DNA of 64,000 nt from positions 12,487 to 76,486 of the forward strand of contig DATLUD010000030.1 in the NCBI GenBank assembly GCA_035533275.1, in the 5' to 3' direction. The DNA is from SCRA01 sp035533275 (GTDB lineage: Bacteria; Vulcanimicrobiota; Vulcanimicrobiia; Vulcanimicrobiales; SCRA01). Of this stretch, positions 23,584 to 33,071 are shown piece after piece (position 1 is the stretch's first letter; every line of letters starts with the position of its first letter). The notes under the pieces are model-generated. The model made no database searches. It was not told the DNA's origin and worked only from the letters and a program-made list of their open reading frames with translations. Both the position numbers and the translations under genes were made by a program.

Positions 23584-24759
23584 CTACCTACCGCCCGTGC
23601 TCGCCCTCTCCCCCGCCCTCATCTCCTCGACGACCCCGGCGACCAGCGCGGCGACCCGGTCGACCTCCTCGGACGAGGTCTCCCTCCCCAGGCTGAAGCG
23701 GACGACCCCGCCGGCATAGCCGGGTTCCAGGCCGATGGCCCAGACGACGTGGCTCGGCTCGGGGATTCCCGAGGCGCAGGCGCTGCCGGTGGAGACGGCC
23801 ACCCCCTCCAGATCGAGGCGGATGAGCAACGCCTCCCCGCTCACCCCGGCGAACGCCACCGAGAGGTTGTTCGGGAGGCGCCCCTCTCCGCCCGGCGGGC
23901 CGAGCAGACGCGTGTCGGGGATGGCGAGTATGCCGCGGGCCAGGCGATCGCGCAGAGCCGCCGTGCGGGCCGCCCGTTCCGCCAGATCGCCCACGGCCAG
24001 TTCGAGGGCCCGGGCCAAACCCACGATGCCGGCCACGTTCTCGGTGCCGGCGCGGGCGCCGTGTTCCTGCCCGCCGCCGTAGACGATAGGATCGAGCGGC
24101 AGCCCTCGCCGCACGAAGAGCGCCCCCACTCCCTTGGGGCCGTTGAACTTGTGCGCCGAGATGGAGAGCAGGTCGACGCCCAGCGTCCGAACGTCCAGGG
24201 CGACCTGACCGGCCGCCTGCACCGCGTCGGTGTGGAAGACGGCACCGCGCTCGCGGGCGGCGGCGGCCAAGCCGGCGACCGGCTCGACGGTTCCGATCTC
24301 GTTGTTCGCGAGCATGATCGAGGCGAGCGTCGTGGGGCTCTCGACGGCGCGCGCGAAGGCCTCCGGGTCGACGAAGCCCTCGCCGTCCACGGGAAGCCGG
24401 AGCGCCTCAAAGCCCTCCCGCTCCAGGGCGTCCAGCGCGTGCAGAACGGCGTGATGCTCGATCGCCGAGGTCACCAGCCGCCCGCGGCGCCCCGCCCGCG
24501 CCGCCGCGCGGGCCGCCCCGTGAATGGCCAGCGTATCCGCCTCGGAGCCCCCGCCCGTGAAGACGATCTCCTTGGGGTGCGCACCCAACAGGGCCGCCAC
24601 GCGCTCGCGTGCGGCATCGAGCGCCGCCCGCGCCGCCTGCCCCTCGGCATGGAGCGAGGACGGGTTGTATCCCACGCTCGTGAAGTAGGGAAGCATCGCT
24701 TCGACGACCTCGGGGCGTACGGGCGTCGTCGCCGCGTTGTCGAGATAGATCCGGGTCAT
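23584..24759 (-). CDS. Cysteine desulfurase (NifS/IscS family)
   Basis: PLP enzyme that takes sulfur from cysteine for Fe-S clusters or tRNA thiolation. The 391 residues include YLDNAATTPV at the start, the histidine pair H102-H103 in SAIEHHAVL, the PLP lysine K204 in SAHKFNGPKG, and the catalytic C328 in STGSACASG. ATG 24759 is preceded by AGAGG and lies 11 bases after the rarA stop; an upstream in-frame start would overlap rarA. No scaffold or thiouridylase gene is adjacent, so its target is open. Confidence 0.93.
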   Translation of the reverse strand: MTRIYLDNAATTPVRPEVVEAMLPYFTSVGYNPSSLHAEGQAARAALDAARERVAALLGAHPKEIVFTGGGSEADTLAIHGAARAAARAGRRGRLVTSAIEHHAVLHALDALEREGFEALRLPVDGEGFVDPEAFARAVESPTTLASIMLANNEIGTVEPVAGLAAAARERGAVFHTDAVQAAGQVALDVRTLGVDLLSISAHKFNGPKGVGALFVRRGLPLDPIVYGGGQEHGARAGTENVAGIVGLARALELAVGDLAERAARTAALRDRLARGILAIPDTRLLGPPGGEGRLPNNLSVAFAGVSGEALLIRLDLEGVAVSTGSACASGIPEPSHVVWAIGLEPGYAGGVVRFSLGRETSSEEVDRVAALVAGVVEEMRAGERASTGGR

Positions 24760-24770
24760 GTTCGCCTCTT

Positions 24771-26138
24771 CTACCCGCGCCGTTTGCGTAGCCAATCAGC
24801 CAGGCGTGCTTCAGCTCCCTGAACGCCCGGCTCGTAGTACCGGCGCCCGCGAAGGTTCTCCGGGAGGTAGGCCTGCAAGCGCTCCGGCGGCGGGCTCTCC
24901 TGCCCTTCCTCGGCCATGCCCGCGTACGCGTCGTGCGCGTAGACGTAGCCTTTGGCGTAGCCCAGATTGCGCATCAGCGCCGTCGGAGCATTGCGAAGAT
25001 GCAGCGGCACGGGATCGTTGCGCGTCGCCTGAACGTCGCCCATCGCGCGCCAGTACGAGGCGATGACGCTGTTGCTCTTGGGCGCCGTGGCCAGGTAGAT
25101 CGCGCACTCGGCCATCGGGAGATAGCCTTCGGGAAGGCCAACGAAGTGCACTGCCTGCTGCGTGGCCACCGCGATCTGCAACGCGCGCGGATCGGCCAGA
25201 CCGACATCCTCCGCCGCCAAGATCACCATGCGCCGGACGATGAAGAGCGGATCCTCGCCGCCGTCGATCATCCGCGCCAGCCAGTAGAGCGCGGCGTCGG
25301 GATCGCTGCCGCGCAGGCTCTTGATGAACGCGCTGATGACGTCGTAGTGCGCCTCACCGCCCTTGTCGTAGACGGCGGAACGGCGCTGGAGCGCCTCGGT
25401 GACGTCGCCGGCCTCGATGACCTCGCGCCCCTCGGTGCGCACGCCGCGCGCGGCCAGTTCCAGGCCGCCCAGAGCCACGCGCGCGTCTCCGTTCGCAAGG
25501 TTCACCAGCGTGCCGCGCGCCTCGTCGCTCAACCGGAGGCCCAGCGCGCCGAGGCCCCGCTCGCCGTCGGCCATCGCGCGGTCGACGATGGTCCCGACCT
25601 CCTCGTCAGAGAGCGGATGGAGCACGTAGACGCGCGCGCGAGAGAGCAGCGCGGAGTTGACCTCGAACGACGGATTCTCCGTGGTGGCGCCGATCAGCGT
25701 CACCGTTCCGTCCTCCACGTACGGGAGCACGGCATCCTGCTGAGCCTTGTTGAAGCGATGGATCTCGTCGACGAAGAGCACGGTGCGCTTACCGGAAGCG
25801 CGCAGGCGCTGCGCCTCGGCCACCACGCGGCGCAGGTCGGCCACGCCAGCGCTCACCGCGGAGAGCGCCACGAAGTGCGCCCCCGTGACGCCGGCCACGA
25901 TCTCCGCGAGCGTCGTCTTGCCCGTCCCGGGAGGCCCCCACAGAATCAGCGAGGGCACGTCGTCGCTCTCGATCGCGCGCCGCAGCACGCGCCCCTCGCC
26001 TACCAGATGGCTCTGGCCGACGTACTCGTCGAGCGTGCGTGGGCGCATGCGCGCCGCCAAAGGAGCCGTCCCCGGCTGCAGCGGACGGCCCTTGCCCGTT
26101 CCCTCGGGGCGATCGCCGAAGAGGCTTGGCGCGTCCAT
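24771..26138 (-). CDS. rarA: RarA/MgsA replication-associated recombination AAA+ ATPase
   Basis: The 455-residue protein acts at stalled replication forks. It has Walker A GPPGTGKT at 68-75, Walker B LFVDEIHRFNKAQQDAVLP, sensor TTENPSFEVNSALLSR, and the C-terminal MgsA domain with DKGGEAHYDVISAFIKSLRG and YYEPG. Length and motif order match the family. It lies 20 bases after the LptA-like gene, in a minus-strand run from tsaC to the cysteine desulfurase. Confidence 0.95.
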   Translation of the reverse strand: MDAPSLFGDRPEGTGKGRPLQPGTAPLAARMRPRTLDEYVGQSHLVGEGRVLRRAIESDDVPSLILWGPPGTGKTTLAEIVAGVTGAHFVALSAVSAGVADLRRVVAEAQRLRASGKRTVLFVDEIHRFNKAQQDAVLPYVEDGTVTLIGATTENPSFEVNSALLSRARVYVLHPLSDEEVGTIVDRAMADGERGLGALGLRLSDEARGTLVNLANGDARVALGGLELAARGVRTEGREVIEAGDVTEALQRRSAVYDKGGEAHYDVISAFIKSLRGSDPDAALYWLARMIDGGEDPLFIVRRMVILAAEDVGLADPRALQIAVATQQAVHFVGLPEGYLPMAECAIYLATAPKSNSVIASYWRAMGDVQATRNDPVPLHLRNAPTALMRNLGYAKGYVYAHDAYAGMAEEGQESPPPERLQAYLPENLRGRRYYEPGVQGAEARLADWLRKRRG

Positions 26139-26158
26139 CGCTCGAGGCGCGCGATCCG

Positions 26159-26875
26159 TCAGAGGTGCAAGCCGCGGCGTCTGGGCGCCGGGCTCGGCGA
26201 GCCGGTGGGCCCCGGCGAGGGAGTGGGCACCGGCAGGATGGCCGTCACGCCGCCCGTGGCGACGTAGTCCTTGCTCTTGGTGTTGTAGCGCACATGGGGA
26301 GCCTCCGCCCGGCGCTCCGCGGCCTGGTGCATGCGCACGTTGCCCGAGAGCGTGAGCTCGTTGGTCACGTCGTTGAGCACGGCCCGGTCGGCGTCGATCG
26401 TGTCGCCGTTTTGCACCACGTGCACGCGGCCGACGGCCGTGTAGGTCTTCGCTCCCCAGTCGACCGTGAGCGTCGCGCAGGTGATCGTCACCGGCTTCTG
26501 CGTCGCCTGCTTGACGGCCTCGCCCTTGTTGGGGATGGGCTGCGTCTGATGGAGCACCACGTTGCCGGTGAGCACGGCGATCTTCTTCTTGAAGTTGCCG
26601 GTGGCGCGATCGGCGCGCGCGTCGGAGCCGGGGCGCAAGAGCGTGAAATCCTGCGGTACCGTGAAGTCACCGGTCTTGTTGTTGACGATGAACGTCCCCG
26701 GCGTACGGAACGTGACTTCCCCGGAGCCGATCGCCGTCTCGTTTTGCGGGGCGGGCGTGGAGCGGGCCGGGGCGGACGTGGCGCGCGCGGGGGCCGCCGT
26801 CGGCGGAGGCGTCGCCGCCACGGCGGTGGTCAGGAGCAGGGCCGCGGTCGCCGCCAGCCAGATACGGTGCATCAT
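26159..26875 (-). CDS. LptA/OstA-like periplasmic protein
   Basis: The 238-residue protein has a signal peptide (MMHRIWLAATAALLLTTAVA) and a proline/alanine-rich linker. After that come beta-jellyroll repeats with OstA motifs: KKKIAVLTGNVVLHQ, VDWGAKTYTAVGRVHVVQNGD, ADRAVLNDVTNELTLSGNVRM and DYVATGGVTAIL. OstA/LptA domains bridge lipopolysaccharide across the periplasm. A proline-rich tail ends the protein. Its presence is strong evidence for an outer membrane. Confidence 0.8.
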   Translation of the reverse strand: MMHRIWLAATAALLLTTAVAATPPPTAAPARATSAPARSTPAPQNETAIGSGEVTFRTPGTFIVNNKTGDFTVPQDFTLLRPGSDARADRATGNFKKKIAVLTGNVVLHQTQPIPNKGEAVKQATQKPVTITCATLTVDWGAKTYTAVGRVHVVQNGDTIDADRAVLNDVTNELTLSGNVRMHQAAERRAEAPHVRYNTKSKDYVATGGVTAILPVPTPSPGPTGSPSPAPRRRGLHL

Positions 26876-26879
26876 CGCG

Positions 26880-27500
26880 TCATTTGGTTCGTAACGGACC
26901 GATGACCGCCTCCACGCGCTCGCGCGGGAGCGACCCCTCGCGGATCAAGATCGCCTCCTCGCCGCTCAGGTCGATCACCGTCGAGGCCACGCCGTGGTTG
27001 GTCGCCCCGGCCTCCACCGCGAGGTCGGCATCCGGCAGCTCCCCCTCGCCTCCGCACCCGGCGTAGGCGGGCTCTCCGCTCAGGTTGGCGCTCGTGGCGG
27101 CGAGCGGCCCCGTCGCTTCGAGGATGGCCCGGCACAGCGCATGGTCGGGAACGCGCAGCCCCAACGTCTCGCCTCCGGCCGTGACGCGCGCCGAGACGAA
27201 GGCGGGGCGGCGGACGATGAGGGTGAGCGGGCCGGGCAGCAGGGCCCGCGCGGCCCGCACGGCGCGCTCGTTTCCGCCGGCATACTCCAGCAACTCGGCC
27301 ACGCTGGCCAAGTGCAGCGAGAGGGGCTTGTGGGCGGGGCGCCCCTTGGCCGCGTAGATGCGGGCGATCGCCGCCTCGCGCGTGGGATCGCACCCGATGC
27401 CGTACACCGTGTCGGTGGGAAAGATCAGCACGCCGCCGGCGGAGGCCACGCGCCGCGCGGCCTCGGTGATCCGCTCGAGCGGCTCGCGTCGCGCATCCAT
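26880..27500 (-). CDS. tsaC: L-threonylcarbamoyladenylate synthase (TsaC/Sua5/YrdC family)
   Basis: Makes threonylcarbamoyl-AMP for the t6A modification of ANN-decoding tRNAs. The 206 residues hold FPTDTVYGIGCDP, the KGRPAHKPLSLHL loop, PGPLTLIV, RVPDHALCRAIL and ATSANLSGEPA. The short length means the TsaC form without the extra Sua5 domain. It is placed 4 bases before the LptA-like gene. Confidence 0.93.
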   Translation of the reverse strand: MDARREPLERITEAARRVASAGGVLIFPTDTVYGIGCDPTREAAIARIYAAKGRPAHKPLSLHLASVAELLEYAGGNERAVRAARALLPGPLTLIVRRPAFVSARVTAGGETLGLRVPDHALCRAILEATGPLAATSANLSGEPAYAGCGGEGELPDADLAVEAGATNHGVASTVIDLSGEEAILIREGSLPRERVEAVIGPLRTK

Positions 27501-27607
27501 CGTCAGCAAGGCTACTCTCCCGCTTGCGGCTCCCCTCCTCAGGCGGCCGAGACTCGTATCTCCTACCCACGTCCCCGCGGCGGCGCGCCGCCCGCCGTCC
27601 GATCCCG

Positions 27608-29344
27608 TCACGAGACCGCGATGCGCGAGATCAGCGGCCGCGCGAGCGGCAGCCGCGGCGCGGGCAGGGCGCGCGGGGGCCGAGCCTGGAACAGGCGCGG
27701 GTCCAGGTGCGGGAAGAGCGTGTCGTCGTGAAAGGCGGCGGCGATGGCGGCCGAATCGCCGTCGGCGCCCTCCAGAGCGGCGGCCAGCGCGTCGAAACGC
27801 GCCGCGTGCGTCCGGAAGCGCTCGACGGCGTAGTCGCGCGCCTGTCCCGTCGTGATCAGGAACGGCCAGTCGCTCGAGGAGAGGAGCAGCAGTTCCCGCC
27901 CGGCCTGCTCCGCCAGCGCTCGCTCGCGCGGCGAGGCGTACGCGCGGCCGGCGACGCGCTCCATCGCCCGCTCGGCGCGGTGGACGATCGGCCACATCCA
28001 CGCGACGTCGGCGTTGAACCAGACGCGGCTGTCGCCGCCTTCGCCCCATGACGACTCGCACAGGGCCGCGATCCGCTCGGCTCCATGCGCGGCCAGGTAC
28101 GCGCTGGGAGTCGTGAGCGCGATCACGCCGCTTGCGTGCACGTTGCGCAGCACCTCGACCAGCCACCGTGGGCCTTCGAACCACCAATGGCCGAAGAGCT
28201 CGGCGTCGAACGGGGCGGCCACGATCCCCGGGGGGCCGCCGCCGCGCGCGAAATCCGTCAGCACCTCGATCACCAGCGACGCGAAATGCGCGGCATGGGC
28301 ATGCACGCGCTCGCGCGCCGCCGCGGGATCGTACCACTGCTTCTCCGCGAGGCGCACGCCGGGCCCGGTGACGCGCCAGTACGCGTTTCCCGAGCGCTCG
28401 TCGCGCTTGTGGAACTCGCGGTAGGCACCGTCGCCGGGATAGCCCTCGTCACGCGACCAGACTCGACGGCTGACGCGCGCATCACGCGCGAAGAACGCGA
28501 CGCCGGAGGGCAGCCGGTGCGGCCGCAGCGTCGACTCACCCGTCGCCTCGGCGGCGGCCTCCTGGTCCGCGGCGCCGGACGCGGAGACTCCGGCGTACGC
28601 CGCGGGCACGCCCTGCGCGAGCGACGCGCTCCATGCCCCCCACCCGTCGTACGCGCCGGCCACCGCGTGCGCGTCGACGAAGGCGTAGCGCAGCCCGTGA
28701 GCGGCGAGCCAGGCATCGATGCCGGGCCGGTAGCCCGGCACGCCCGCCGGCGCGTAGGCCCCGCGATAGGCGCACTCCGGAAGCCAGATTCCGCGCGGCT
28801 CCACACCCAGCAGACGACGGGTGGCGGCGATGCCGACGGAGAGCTGCGCGTCGATGGCGGAGTCGGTGGCCAGCAGGGGCAGATAGGCGTGCGTCGCGGC
28901 GGAGGTCAGCACCTCGATGCGCCCGCGGCGCACATACTCGCGCAGCGCTCCGACCACGTCGCGGCCCCAGTGGCGCCGCCACCGGTCGCGACGTTGGTTG
29001 AGGGCGCCGAGATAGCGCTCCGCCATGATGCGGCGCTCCCGGTCGAAGGCGTCGCGGCGCGGTACCAGGTCGCCGCGCGACAAGGCGATGCGCTGCTCCA
29101 CGTAGGCGTCGAACGCGGCGATCAGATGAGGATCGCGGAGCTGCTCCAAGAGCACGGGGGTGACGCCGAGCGTGATCCCGCCTGCGATCCCCTCTTCGTC
29201 GAGCGTCTCGATCGCGTCGAGCAACGGCAGATAGACGTCGAGCAGCGCCTGATGGAGCCACTCCTCACCAAACGGCCAGCGCCCTGCCCACCGCACCCAC
29301 GGAAGGTGACTATGCAGGACGAACGTGAAGGCGCCGACCGGCAC
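27608..29344 (-). CDS. GH57 family glucan-branching-type enzyme
   Basis: With GTG 29344 the protein has 578 residues and starts near the first GH57 strand, FVLHSHLPWVRWAGRWPFGEEW. The nucleophile is E190 in WLPECAYRG and the acid is D380 in FDAELFGHWWFEGP, as in GH57 1,4-alpha-glucan branching enzymes. A C-terminal helical DUF1957-type domain follows (WPIVHRAERAME, SSSDWPFLITTGQARDYA). GTG 29344 is chosen because mreB ends at 29358; a longer start would run into mreB. Storage-glucan branching is the expected activity. Confidence 0.9.
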   Translation of the reverse strand: MPVGAFTFVLHSHLPWVRWAGRWPFGEEWLHQALLDVYLPLLDAIETLDEEGIAGGITLGVTPVLLEQLRDPHLIAAFDAYVEQRIALSRGDLVPRRDAFDRERRIMAERYLGALNQRRDRWRRHWGRDVVGALREYVRRGRIEVLTSAATHAYLPLLATDSAIDAQLSVGIAATRRLLGVEPRGIWLPECAYRGAYAPAGVPGYRPGIDAWLAAHGLRYAFVDAHAVAGAYDGWGAWSASLAQGVPAAYAGVSASGAADQEAAAEATGESTLRPHRLPSGVAFFARDARVSRRVWSRDEGYPGDGAYREFHKRDERSGNAYWRVTGPGVRLAEKQWYDPAAARERVHAHAAHFASLVIEVLTDFARGGGPPGIVAAPFDAELFGHWWFEGPRWLVEVLRNVHASGVIALTTPSAYLAAHGAERIAALCESSWGEGGDSRVWFNADVAWMWPIVHRAERAMERVAGRAYASPRERALAEQAGRELLLLSSSDWPFLITTGQARDYAVERFRTHAARFDALAAALEGADGDSAAIAAAFHDDTLFPHLDPRLFQARPPRALPAPRLPLARPLISRIAVS

Positions 29345-29357
29345 GTCTACCGCGAGG

Positions 29358-30338
<981 letters not shown>

Positions 30339-30343
30339 TCTAA

Positions 30344-30349
30344 CTCCTT
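30344..30349 (-). promoter_or_regulatory. Ribosome-binding site that fixes the mreB GTG start
   Basis: The minus strand reads AAGGAG five bases before GTG 30338. It is one of the strongest ribosome-binding sites in the window and decides the non-ATG start of mreB. Confidence 0.8.
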
Positions 30350-30369
30350 TGACTCTGAGCCGCCGCTCG

Positions 30370-31713
30370 CTATCCGACGGTCGGCATGGTGGTCGTTTCG
30401 TACGAGCTGGTCGGTTCCACGAGCGCCACGATTCCGCTCGAGCGCTGCACCTGAGCGCCTAGTTCGGTGAGCATCTCCTCGAGACGCTCGTAGCCGCGAT
30501 CGATGAACTCCAGTCCCGCGATCTCGGTCTCCCCGCGCGCCGCGAGGCCCGCCACCACCAGCGCCGCTCCGGCGCGGATGTCCGCCGCCTCGACGGGCGC
30601 GCCCTCCAAATCCGCCGGTCCCTTTACGACGGCGGCGTTGGAATCCATTTGGACCCGGACGTCGGCGCCCATGCGCAAGAGCTCGTTCACGTACGCAAAG
30701 CGAGCGTTGAAGATCGTCTCCTCCACCACGCTGCTCCCCGGGCAGGTCGCCAGGAAGGCCGTCATCATCGGCTGGAGGTCGGTCGGAAAGCCGGGGAAGG
30801 GCGCCGTGAGGATATCCGTTCCGCTGCGAACGCCGCTCGCGTCGACCGCCACCCAATCCTCGCCCGACGCGCAGACGACGCCGCACTCCTCCAGCGCCGC
30901 CACCAGCGCCTCATGGTGCGCCGGATCCGTGCCCGTGACGGTCACGGCGCCGCGCGTGACCGCGCCGGCCAGCATCAGCGTGCCCGCGGCGATCCGGTCG
31001 CCGATGACCTCGTACTCCACGGAGCGCAGCCGCTCGACGCCCTCGAGGACGATGGTGTCGGTGCCTTGCCCCGAGACGCGCGCACCGGCGGCGTTGAGGA
31101 AGTTGGCCAGATCCACCACCTCGGGCTCCATGGCCGCGTTGCGCAACGTGGTCGTGCCCTTGGCGTAGACGGCGGCGAGCATCACGTTCTTGGTCGCGCC
31201 CACGCTGGGGAAGCGAAAGGTGATGTCGGCGCCGTGCAAGCCGTGGGGTGCCTCGGCCACGAGATAACCGCGCTCGCCTCGCACCTCGGCCCCGAGGGCT
31301 CGAAAGCCCTGCTCGTGCAGATCGGTTGCGCGCGTGCCCAGCACGCAGCCGCCCGGCAAGGGCACCTCGGCCCGGCCGAGGCGTCCCAGCAAGGCGCCGG
31401 TGACGTCGAACGAGGCGTTGAGCTTGCGCACGAGGGTGTACGGCGCCCGCGTCTGGCCGAGGTTGGCCGCCGAGATGCTCAGCACGTTGGTGCCTTGTTG
31501 GCGCACGCGCGCGCCCATCGACTCCAGCAGCGCCTCCATCACCGAGACGTCCGTGATCCGCGGCGCCCGCTTGATGACGACGTCGCCGTCGCAGAGCAGG
31601 GAGGCCGCCATGATCGGCAGCGTCGCGTTCTTGGAGCCGTGAACCCGCACGGCTCCGTGAAGACGGTGGCCGCCGCGCAGGCGCAGGGTGGTCTCGAGGC
31701 GGTCGAAGGTCAT
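30370..31713 (-). CDS. murA: UDP-N-acetylglucosamine 1-carboxyvinyltransferase
   Basis: First committed step of peptidoglycan synthesis: transfers enolpyruvate from PEP to UDP-GlcNAc. The 447 residues include GSKNATLPIMAASLL, the active-site loop PLPGGCVLGTR with Cys123 (the fosfomycin-reactive cysteine, not the resistant Asp variant), VGATKNVMLAAVYAKG and GFPTDLQPMMTAFL. ATG 31713 overlaps the stop of a 48-residue small gene as ATGA, so translation is probably coupled. murA follows the atp operon genes on the same strand. Confidence 0.97.
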   Translation of the reverse strand: MTFDRLETTLRLRGGHRLHGAVRVHGSKNATLPIMAASLLCDGDVVIKRAPRITDVSVMEALLESMGARVRQQGTNVLSISAANLGQTRAPYTLVRKLNASFDVTGALLGRLGRAEVPLPGGCVLGTRATDLHEQGFRALGAEVRGERGYLVAEAPHGLHGADITFRFPSVGATKNVMLAAVYAKGTTTLRNAAMEPEVVDLANFLNAAGARVSGQGTDTIVLEGVERLRSVEYEVIGDRIAAGTLMLAGAVTRGAVTVTGTDPAHHEALVAALEECGVVCASGEDWVAVDASGVRSGTDILTAPFPGFPTDLQPMMTAFLATCPGSSVVEETIFNARFAYVNELLRMGADVRVQMDSNAAVVKGPADLEGAPVEAADIRAGAALVVAGLAARGETEIAGLEFIDRGYERLEEMLTELGAQVQRSSGIVALVEPTSSYETTTMPTVG

Positions 31714-31856
31714 CGTTCCTGCGCAGTTCGGCGCGCAGGCTCTCCCGCCCTCATCTCGCCCGCCGGTGCGGGCAGGCATCGGTCGATCAGCATCAGGACC
31801 GCCAATGGCAAGAGCCGGGCGGCAAGCCGTGCCCAGCCGGGATTGGTCGAGGACAT
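31710..31856 (-). CDS. 48-residue hydrophobic small protein coupled to murA
   Basis: The ORF starts at ATG 31856 after an AGGAAGG ribosome-binding site with a seven-base spacer, one of the better sites nearby. The protein has a basic N terminus and a hydrophobic stretch (LAARLLPLAVLMLIDRCL), then a polar tail. Its TGA overlaps the murA ATG. I recognise no family. It could be a membrane microprotein, or a leader ORF whose translation opens the murA start. Confidence 0.6.
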   Translation of the reverse strand: MSSTNPGWARLAARLLPLAVLMLIDRCLPAPAGEMRAGEPARRTAQER

Positions 31857-31879
31857 CGCGGGGCCTTCCTGCGACGCCG

Positions 31880-32551
31880 CTACCTCGCCTCCTGCTGGCG
31901 GCGGAAGGCCGGCCCCACGACACGGCGGAGCAGACGCAGCGGCCGTGGCCCGTCCAGCGTCAGCTCGTTGTCGCTGAGGCGGACCAGTCCCGCCGGGCGA
32001 ACCTGGCCGTCGAGATCGAAGGAGAGCAGCACGCCCTCGGGCACCTGCTCGAGCAGATAGACCCCCGAGCGCACGGACATCTGCTCGAAGCTGGTCGTCT
32101 GGTCGCCTGTCAGGTTGCGATGACAGCCTTCGATGCGCACGAACGTGCCGTCGGCCGCGAACTCGTAGAACTCGCCGATCATCTCGTCGTGACGGGTATC
32201 GGCGCGCTCCCAGCGCCCCACGATCACCCGCACGGTGGCCGCGAGGCTCGCCACCTGCGTGTTCGCGCGGTGGTACGAGCGCACGATCGTCTCGCCGGCG
32301 GAGCGCACGAGCATCTCCACGCGGTCTTGGCCGAGGCGCAACGGGATCAGGGACGCCTTCTCGTCCTCCAAGAGCTTGAGGACCGGGCGGCCGTTCCGCT
32401 CCTCCAGATCGAAGCTGCCCCGCCGGCTCGATTGCACGCCGCCCTGCCGGCGAGCGAACGAAAACGTGCCGTCGTCGAGAAAACGCCACCGGCCGGCCTC
32501 GGCCGTAGCCGTGCCGTCCTCAAGCCAGGTACCGTATAGCGCATCGCGCAC
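31880..32551 (-). CDS. Hypothetical protein in the atp-murA interval
   Basis: The GTG at 32551 is chosen because GGGGGAG precedes it by six bases; an in-frame GTG at 32581 is the longer alternative. The 223-residue protein appears to hold two similar halves, each opening with G.W.....: YGTWLEDGTATAEAGRWRFL and VGRWERADTRHDEMIGEFYE followed by DDGTFSF or ADGTFVR. This suggests a duplicated small beta domain of lipocalin-like or META-like kind. There is no signal peptide or membrane helix. I recognise no family. It lies between atpC and the small murA-coupled gene. Confidence 0.65.
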   Translation of the reverse strand: MRDALYGTWLEDGTATAEAGRWRFLDDGTFSFARRQGGVQSSRRGSFDLEERNGRPVLKLLEDEKASLIPLRLGQDRVEMLVRSAGETIVRSYHRANTQVASLAATVRVIVGRWERADTRHDEMIGEFYEFAADGTFVRIEGCHRNLTGDQTTSFEQMSVRSGVYLLEQVPEGVLLSFDLDGQVRPAGLVRLSDNELTLDGPRPLRLLRRVVGPAFRRQQEAR

Positions 32552-32648
32552 GGGACACTCCCCCCACGGTCCGACGGGCACCCGGCGCCCTGATTGCGTC
32601 GATGGTCATCCGCGGCTGGGGATGCCGCGGCTTGCGATGCCTCCCGGC

Positions 32649-33065
32649 CTACTCGTGCCCTCCAGCGACGCGCAGTTTTGCCACGAGGATCTGCTCGGCG
32701 AGCCGGGCGGTCTCCGCCTCCCCCTCCGAACCGGAAGGGTGTTCGCGCAGGGAGCGGAGCTCGGCTCGAGTGGCGTCGATGTCGACCTCGCTCTTCTCCC
32801 AGGCGGCGTCGACGAGGACGGTCACGCTGTCGGGGAGGATTTGGGCGAAGCCTGGACCGATGGCAAATTCGCGGCGCTCGGTCGTTTTCCCGTCGGAGCC
32901 GAGCGCGTTGGCCCGAACGATCCCAGGCTTGAGCGTGGTGACGAGGGCCGCGTGGCGAGGCAGGGCGCCCAGCTCGCCCTCGCTGCCGGGAACGATCACG
33001 ATCTCCGCCGGCCCCTCGAAGCGCAGCGCCTCGGGGGTGACGATCGAGAATGCCGTGGTTGCCAT
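32649..33065 (-). CDS. atpC: F1Fo ATP synthase epsilon subunit
   Basis: The 138-residue protein has the N-terminal beta-sandwich (FSIVTPEALRFEGPAEIVIVPGSEGELGALPRHAALVTTL cut: VIVPGSEGELGALPRHAAL) and a C-terminal two-helix part (SEVDIDATRAELRSL). Epsilon is part of the central stalk and can inhibit ATP hydrolysis. It is separated from atpD by an extra gene, unlike the usual atpD-atpC adjacency. Confidence 0.93.
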   Translation of the reverse strand: MATTAFSIVTPEALRFEGPAEIVIVPGSEGELGALPRHAALVTTLKPGIVRANALGSDGKTTERREFAIGPGFAQILPDSVTVLVDAAWEKSEVDIDATRAELRSLREHPSGSEGEAETARLAEQILVAKLRVAGGHE

Positions 33066-33071
33066 CGTTCC

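Noticed and set aside
24933..26267. Long plus-strand frame opposite rarA
   Set aside because: Shadow of rarA: no domain pattern, arginine- and histidine-rich, while the minus strand has all AAA+ motifs.
27501..27607. Terminator between the GH57 gene and tsaC
   Set aside because: A GGCGGCGCGCCGCC palindrome is present, but no T run follows it in the direction of transcription.
30370..31713. MurA considered as a fosfomycin-resistant form
   Set aside because: The active-site loop keeps cysteine (PGGC, Cys123), not the aspartate seen in resistant enzymes.
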